Source: Lojkania enalia
Taxonomy: Eukaryota; Ascomycota; Dothideomycetes; Pleosporales
Length of the DNA: 64,000 nt
Reading direction: 5' to 3'
Assembly (NCBI GenBank): GCA_010094045.1
Contig: ML986599.1
Coordinates: 304,787 to 368,786, forward strand
Shown here: positions 58,142-64,000 of the stretch, one piece after another
How positions within the stretch are numbered: the stretch's first letter is position 1
Layout: each line of letters begins with the position of its first letter
Program-made: the position numbers and the translations under genes
The notes under the pieces: generated by a model
The model's database searches: none
The model's input: only the letters and a program-made list of their open reading frames with translations
What the model was told of the DNA's origin: nothing

Positions 58142-58382
58142 GCCTGAATCATTGTTCGAGATGTGTGATGGAATGCTGTATTTCCAGGGTAACCTGTCTT
58201 CAACATCCGGCTCATTGCAAGCAGCACATCGATTATAGAAGGACCCATACGGAGCCTGATTTGCCCCGCAAACGAGAAATCTCAAGTTCAGAATATAACA
58301 TTCAGAGCCTCAGCATCAATATTGTAGGCGAACATGGTCGGGTAGCAGCAGCAGAAGCCTGTATCAGAATAGAAAACATCCT

Positions 58383-61300
58383 CTAGGTCTCAGACCCTTC
58401 CATAGGCGTATCCTCCCTAGCCGTACTAACAACATCATCAATCGTCCTCGCTACCCTCCTCATCTCCTCCCTCACCCTCTCAACCTCCGTTCCTAGTGTT
58501 CTTCTAAACTCCGGATTCCGCTCACTCTCAAGCACAACATTTTCATCTCTTAGGGTATCGAGGTCGGCCTCAATGAACGCCAACTGCTGATCTATGACTT
58601 CACCCACACTCTCCTGTAGCTCATCCGAAATCTCTCTGAATTTCTCCTGAAATTGTCGCCGATGGTCATAAAATAGATTCGGGGACCGGAAACCGGATGT
58701 GATGATGGTTTTGCGGCGGCGATCGCTTCCGCTACCATATTCCATGTTGGCGGAGTGGTAGGCTGTTTCCATCAGTTGACCCACAATCGAAGTTCGGATG
58801 GGTGCGAAGGCGTCGGTTTGTAGGATCGACATTTTGCGTTGGAAGTCCTCGGTAATATTTTGGATGGCATGGAGGAGGAGGAATTTGCGGTGGCGGAGGG
58901 TTGCCGTGAGGGTTCGTAGTGCGGCTTGGACGTCTTGGTTGTTTGCTGGTAGTATGTCAATGTGCGCACGTTAAGAAATGGCAAGGACGGGTCAGTAGAT
59001 GAGCATTACCTGGGTTACTCGTAGCTCGGAGAACAGTGCGAAATATGTCGTTAATCGAAGTTTGGGTTCGATCAAGGTAGAATTCGACGTCGCCATTGAA
59101 CGTGTTCCACAGTCCAGACATGTCGTTCTTCATGGATGCAATGGCTTCTTCGTTCCAGCAACGGTATCCGATGGCGTTGGTAAAGTGGGTGCCATAGTTG
59201 CGGCAAAAGGCTGAGTATGAGCTATGATGGAACTACGATTGCTCTGTTTAACTTAATTTCCGGTTCAGGAAGAGAATCGCTTACGGAGTTCCAGTCCATA
59301 CTTGCTTGTCCGGCATCGACACTCCATTGCTGAGCTCGTTGTCCTATAACATGTCATTACTCGTTTAAGCAGGAAAGCTTCGTGAAACCTACTCATATAC
59401 AATGCAACCTGATTGTCGAATTTTTCCTTTACCGACTGCGATATATCACTGATTTGAGAGACTGGAGACGTCAACTGTAAATTATCATCAGCACATCTTT
59501 GGTAAGTGCTATAAGGCTACCTACCTGGTCCAATTCATTTTGAGCGGCAGAAACAACTTCTAGTATCTGCTGTTTTCGTTCCGCACTCGCGTTTCCTGAC
59601 CCTGCTTGGACCCATAGCTCGACGGAGCCGATGAATGCTGGGATGTCGTCTTTGATATACTCTGTCGCAGCACGAAGGTGACTATCAGCAACAATGCCAG
59701 TGCAGTAGCGTCGTAGATCCAGGATGCCGCAGAGGTTCAGGAAGGGCTCGGCCTTCGCTGCCGGCTCCTCGCGAATATCCCAGTAGATTGTGTTGCTGAT
59801 GCAGAAGATCTTTAAATCGTCTCCACCAGGGTAAGATTCGTATCGTACCCGCAAATCCCTAGATACTTTACGATTACGGATATTGATGATGAGTTTTTGT
59901 AGTCTGTTTAGGTCAGCACATACTTAATGAGGTGACAGGGATGGCTTGGGCTTACTCAAACTGGTGATTCTTCTTCGATCTCCTACATGTATATTAGCAT
60001 TCAGAATCATATGTGCTAGGGCAGAAACTTACTCCACGTCCCGCAGCTCTTGTTGGATCTCAAGAAGCTCTTGTCCTTCATCAATAGAAAGCCCATCGAC
60101 ATCTCCGAAATCGTTTATCTCTTCTCTTAATTCTCGAATTCGTTGGCTATCGCGGGCAATATCCCTTTGCTTCGACACGATTCGGTTTCGCTCGGAACGA
60201 AAATCGTCTTTCGCCTCATCTGCCCTGATGTCCTATTCGCTAGTTAGGAAAAGCCTTGAAGAGGAGAACGCATATCTCACATCAGATTGAGTACATATAA
60301 CTCCAACATGTACGAGTGAAGCTCGACGCGCTAATTCAAAAACTTCTTTGACGCCAACATCTGTCGTTGCCCGTCCTATTCTTGTCACTGCAAATATCTG
60401 ATGGCATTGTCTCACATAACGTTCAGTAACATTCTGACGTGCAGAATTGAGATCACGTAGTCCTATGGCTATCAATAAAGATGATCGCACGGATACCTTA
60501 CGAACATACCTGGGAGGTCAGCTATAATAAGACCCCTGCTCAAAATATGCGACTTCAGATAGACTCTATGCCATGTCAGCAGTCTAGATTATCATAGGGC
60601 GAACTACAAGCATAGCATACTTCAACTTTCGGATGAACGGCCACAATGATGTCTGCCCTCTATCGCCAGTTTCGGAAGTCAGCTCCTTTAGCCGGATTGA
60701 GCATTGGCTGATATCGTCGAACACTTCTTGCCTTTGCGCATCGTGCTCACGGCCCGATCGAGACAGAATTTCCGTTGTCCATGTTAGCATCGTGCTAATA
60801 GCCTCTTCAAAAGGTGCCCGAAGGAGCATCGTAGGACGCTCCATTAGACGGTTCGTGAAAGAGGCCGAAAAAGTATTATTAGCCAGGTCCGACCTTCTTC
60901 TGAGATCTTCGCGTTCTTCAACAGTCATTTCAACTCCGTGAGAAGACTCGTGTTCGCGAAAAGCTCTGAGAAGCTCTTCGAACTGTCGGCGAAGGTCTTC
61001 CCGCGTAAAGAAGTCTATATGAACGACGAAGTCGTCTCTATCGTGGAAGTGATATTCAGTTACGACGCAGGTGCATGCTGCGCCACTGTTGCTCTACTCA
61101 TTGTTAATTATTTGGCTATGTAACGGAAAATGCACACAAACCGCTCGAGCCAAATCTCTCTTATCCAGCAACGAATTGATCAGACTACTCTTTCCCACCC
61201 CCGAGTCCCCCACAAGCCCAACTATGCGGGAGGAAGGAGGTTGAAAAGTACTCAATCTGACAGCTTGCTGATAGAGGGCTTGGATACTCGATCCCTGCTC

Positions 61301-62038
61301 TTGGTGCAGCACTGACCCTGAAAGGACTTGAGCTAGTCTTCCTGGGACAATTCTGGCATTATTTAAGGCTTGCTGGACCTCTCTCTGGTGGAATAAGGCC
61401 TGTGGCGGCGTCTCATCTTCAACTTTATGGGGAATTCGAATAGTGGCGGAACCTGAGCGGCGGCGGCGTGACGGCGATGGGGATCGAGTGTCACTCTGTC
61501 TCACTTCTAGCGCAGGGGAACTTCTAGATGACTGGGCCCGGAGTGGGTCTAGTGGTTGTTGTGACGTCCGAGTCGAACTCATCTCTAGTGCGCTAATACC
61601 GTTTACCAGGCTATCGGCCCTTCCATTGGAATTGGAGTACTGTGATGCTGTGGATGGGGGCGTCGGTGTCACTCGAATAGATGGAGTGGTTGTCGAGCTT
61701 GAAGTTTCTCTTTGACATACCGAGCTCGAATGAGCTATGTTTGGTAATTGATTTGATCCGGATTCAAGTGTAAGGTTTTGTAAGTGTTGATCCAATGATC
61801 CATGCTCAGAGCTTGGGCTAAATCTCGATGCACGGGACGATGTAGAAGGAGTATACATAGGAGAGACTGGGGTGCTCCGACTACTTGCGGTCGAAGAAGG
61901 CGTGTCTCTTTCTATAGAAGGTATAGGATAGTCAGGGTCCTGAACTTCATATCCCGCTATAGATGAGGTAGCCGATGGGGTATATTGGGTTGGCCCGGAT
62001 GAGGTACTTGTTGGAGAAACTGGAGTTTGAACCGGCAT
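58383..62038 (-). CDS. large dynamin-like nuclear GTPase (SLIP-GC-like)
   Basis: Eleven exons: 61142-62038, 60621-61093, 60510-60565, 60281-60462, 60033-60232, 59956-59982 (27 nt), 59525-59903, 59393-59474, 59302-59343, 59010-59210, 58383-58945; 1033 aa. The N-terminal ~200 residues are Ser/Thr/Pro-rich and disordered-looking. GTPase motifs: G1 GDSGVGKSS at 277-285, G3 ADLPG at 472-476 followed by LRDLNSARQ, and CTQSD ending at 536 as G4. Then a helical region with FCRNYG and YRCWNEEAI blocks known from the nuclear-GTPase SLIP-GC family, and coiled C-terminus (QQLAFIEADLDTLRDENVVLESERNPEFR). Vertebrate SLIP-GC acts in nuclear replication-stress protection; fungal copies are uncharacterised. 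The donor of exon 59302-59343 is uncertain: a stronger GTAAGC at 59284 would break the frame. Confidence 0.85.
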
Positions 62039-64000
62039 AGTTGCGGGCGATAATGACGGCTCTATATGCTATATACGGTCAGAAAATAGACGCAATTATA
62101 CTCATCAACTTCATACCCTTCTGACCATTACTCCGCTTCGTTTTAATAATGATTGGAAATATGAGTCCTGGCTATCAATTCTTCACCGATGGTAGGAATG
62201 TTTCAGAAAATGGAAAGATAGAGAGTGGAGGGATATTAATTTACAAATTGAGGGAAATAAGGGTTGCGGAATTCAAGTGTCTTTAAGTACGAAACAGGAT
62301 CAAATTTAGGCGCCGGCCTCGCAAACTCGTACAGTGTCTCAAGCAGGATTGCGGCGCAGCCAACATATGGACGAATAACAACTCGGGATCGCGGGCAGTT
62401 CGCATCTTTATTGAAACATCTCAACCTTCCTTTTATACTCATCCGAGAGCAAATGCGGGGATATGAGACGAGTAGCCAGACGCCTCTACTCATAGTGCAT
62501 TTTAATGATGTGAGTTGCACCGGGATGACTTGGGGTAGGAGCAAATTCGAAACGAATAGCATCCTCGATCAAAAAAATTCAGCCCCATGCTGAAGCAACT
62601 GAGGGATCAGACGAGTTTATTGATGATATGAGTGTGCGTATGCATGGTGTGTCGCAACTCTAAAGGTTGAAGGGTGAGAGGGAACCTTGGTTGCTTCGCG
62701 CTAACCGTTTGTGTAGATGTGTTCATGCACATGATCTTTTGGACCCAAGGAAAAAAGACCCGGGAAGCATATCTTTCCAACATATCCGATCATTGTACGA
62801 GTTTCTAGAGAAATCCTACGCCTTACTATTATTAACCTCCATCATAATCGCTCCCTTATCTCCCTAATCCAATTCATCCAACTTCGGTATGTCCTCCCCG
62901 TCCAATCTAAATCCATACACATCCGCATTGCTTGAAATTCTCGACGATGAGTTACTTTTCGGTAGAGTACGAATCCTTTCTCTAAACATCACCTAATCAA
63001 CACCTGATTCGAGTTCGCCTTATGGTTCTCCGCAATGCTATTCAGCGTCAAATCATTAGCTTTCTAGGTTTGCACAAGCGGGTAGTATGCCTCGACTCTA
63101 ATATCATTTGACTGGTAGTAGGAAACAATTTAGCGTTGCTGGCACCAATGATGTGACTGTACTCCATCAACAACACTACCGACTTCGGATACGTATCCTA
63201 GTGTCGCCGAGAGGAGAGACCCGCGATGGAAGTCAGGAGAGGATACATACGTCGATCAGGGTCACAACGGCGTCTCCCTCACATACCCCTCATCTACAGA
63301 TGGCCAATCTCAAAATTGCTAATACTAATGATTCTTACAATGCCCTCTTTCTTTGCCTTCTCGAGTACCCGTCACATTAGCTTCCTTGCCTTTTTTTCGC
63401 CAGTCGAACTATGAGTTATAGACTGCTCTACGTAGCCGCTCGCCTGATTATCCAGCTTTTTTGATGGACTCGATAACATTTTGGTAGGATCAGGGTACAT
63501 CAAGCCCCAGGGACAAGATTTTTGTGGTTAGGAACATGGAGGAGTGGGGCGGGCTGGATTTGAGAACGGAGCGTCAGACTTGGTATTCATTGGCGTAGTA
63601 TTGAGCTATATCGATACCAGTCATTTTAGTTTCGTGGCTGGCTATGTGGAGGCGGGATCGTACTGGCAATAGCCGGCTTCGAAGGCTGCTAAGTAGCTAC
63701 TTACGTAGGTATCTGCGGGCGACTGGTAGACAACGAAGCCGAGGAGTGGAATGCGGTGGGAAGAGTAGTGCAGGGGAAGGGAGGAAGTTATAAAAATATT
63801 GGGGGAGGACAATTTGGTTGTGATACGAGTGATAGGAGGTGAAGTTGCTGAGCCCTAGAACTTGAATTGGAAAGTAGTATAGAGAAATGGGTGAAGCCTT
63901 TAGATAGGAGAGTGATAGATCTAACTACTGAGAAATTCTAATGGTCATGGTACCGCTATGGATTTAAAAGATCTGGAGTTTGTGTTCGAAGGACACATTT
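62039..64000. other. right-edge region, no supported gene
   Basis: Open frames exist at 62236-62562 (-) and 62264-62593 (+), overlapping on opposite strands; the minus one ends in a folded-looking peptide (RPYVGCAAILLETLYEF) but I recognise no family and find no splice partners. From 62870 on, only short frames. A gene 5' or 3' end belonging to the next region may start here. Confidence 0.35.

Noticed and set aside
1..64000. CRISPR arrays, bacterial operons, ribosome-binding sites, insertion sequences
   Set aside because: Not expected in a fungal nuclear genome and none seen; no regularly spaced repeats were found.

Overview
The window is a piece of nuclear genome from a filamentous ascomycete (Pezizomycotina). 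Signs: many 45-60 bp GT-AG introns with CTAAC/CTGAC-like branch points, fungal versions of IRE1, INSIG, Coq10, eIF2-gamma and CCT2, and decayed repeats whose lesions are TpG to TpA / CpA to TpA changes typical of repeat-induced point mutation (RIP). A Leotiomycetes (Helotiales-like) origin is my inference from protein style and was not tested. A 10-N gap at 33736-33745 shows that the assembly is a draft.

Left part (1-13.4 kb), accessory and gene-poor: the 5' part of an arginyl-tRNA synthetase paralogue with a degenerate HIGH motif runs off the left edge. Two tandem minus-strand paralogues of an unrecognised CorA-like membrane protein follow (1541-4085 and 8099-10240), separated by 4 kb with no recognisable gene. 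Next is a RIP-style pseudogene (11058-13132) that carries remains of two fungal-specific families.

Middle (13.4-42.9 kb), mostly intact genes: secreted M20 peptidase, TLC-domain protein, PAQR/HlyIII receptor, eIF2-gamma, INSIG, MARVEL-domain protein, an unknown acidic protein, a C2-domain protein, SnoaL-like protein, MFS/ACS transporter, DUF2235 hydrolase, then proteasome beta-6, an SAP30BP/HCNGP-like factor and proteasome beta-7. Gene-poor stretches lie at 29.8-31.8 and 36.9-39.4 kb.

Right part (42.9-64 kb): an AT-rich RIP'd tract with a pogo/Fot1-type transposase tail, then a dense housekeeping block: tRNA m3C methyltransferase (TRM140-like), COQ10, IRE1, CCT2, SAD1/USP39-like, a GST-kappa/DsbA-like protein and a large 11-exon nuclear dynamin-like GTPase. 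The last 2 kb hold no gene I can support.

There is no operon logic. Several pairs are divergent and may share promoters (TRM140/COQ10, CCT2/SAD1, M20/TLC). Functional themes are proteostasis (IRE1, CCT2, two proteasome subunits), translation (eIF2-gamma, TRM140, ArgRS-like) and sterol/membrane biology (INSIG, TLC, PAQR). Exon coordinates were worked out by eye from splice signals and reading-frame continuity; every model given closes in frame, but none has transcript support.
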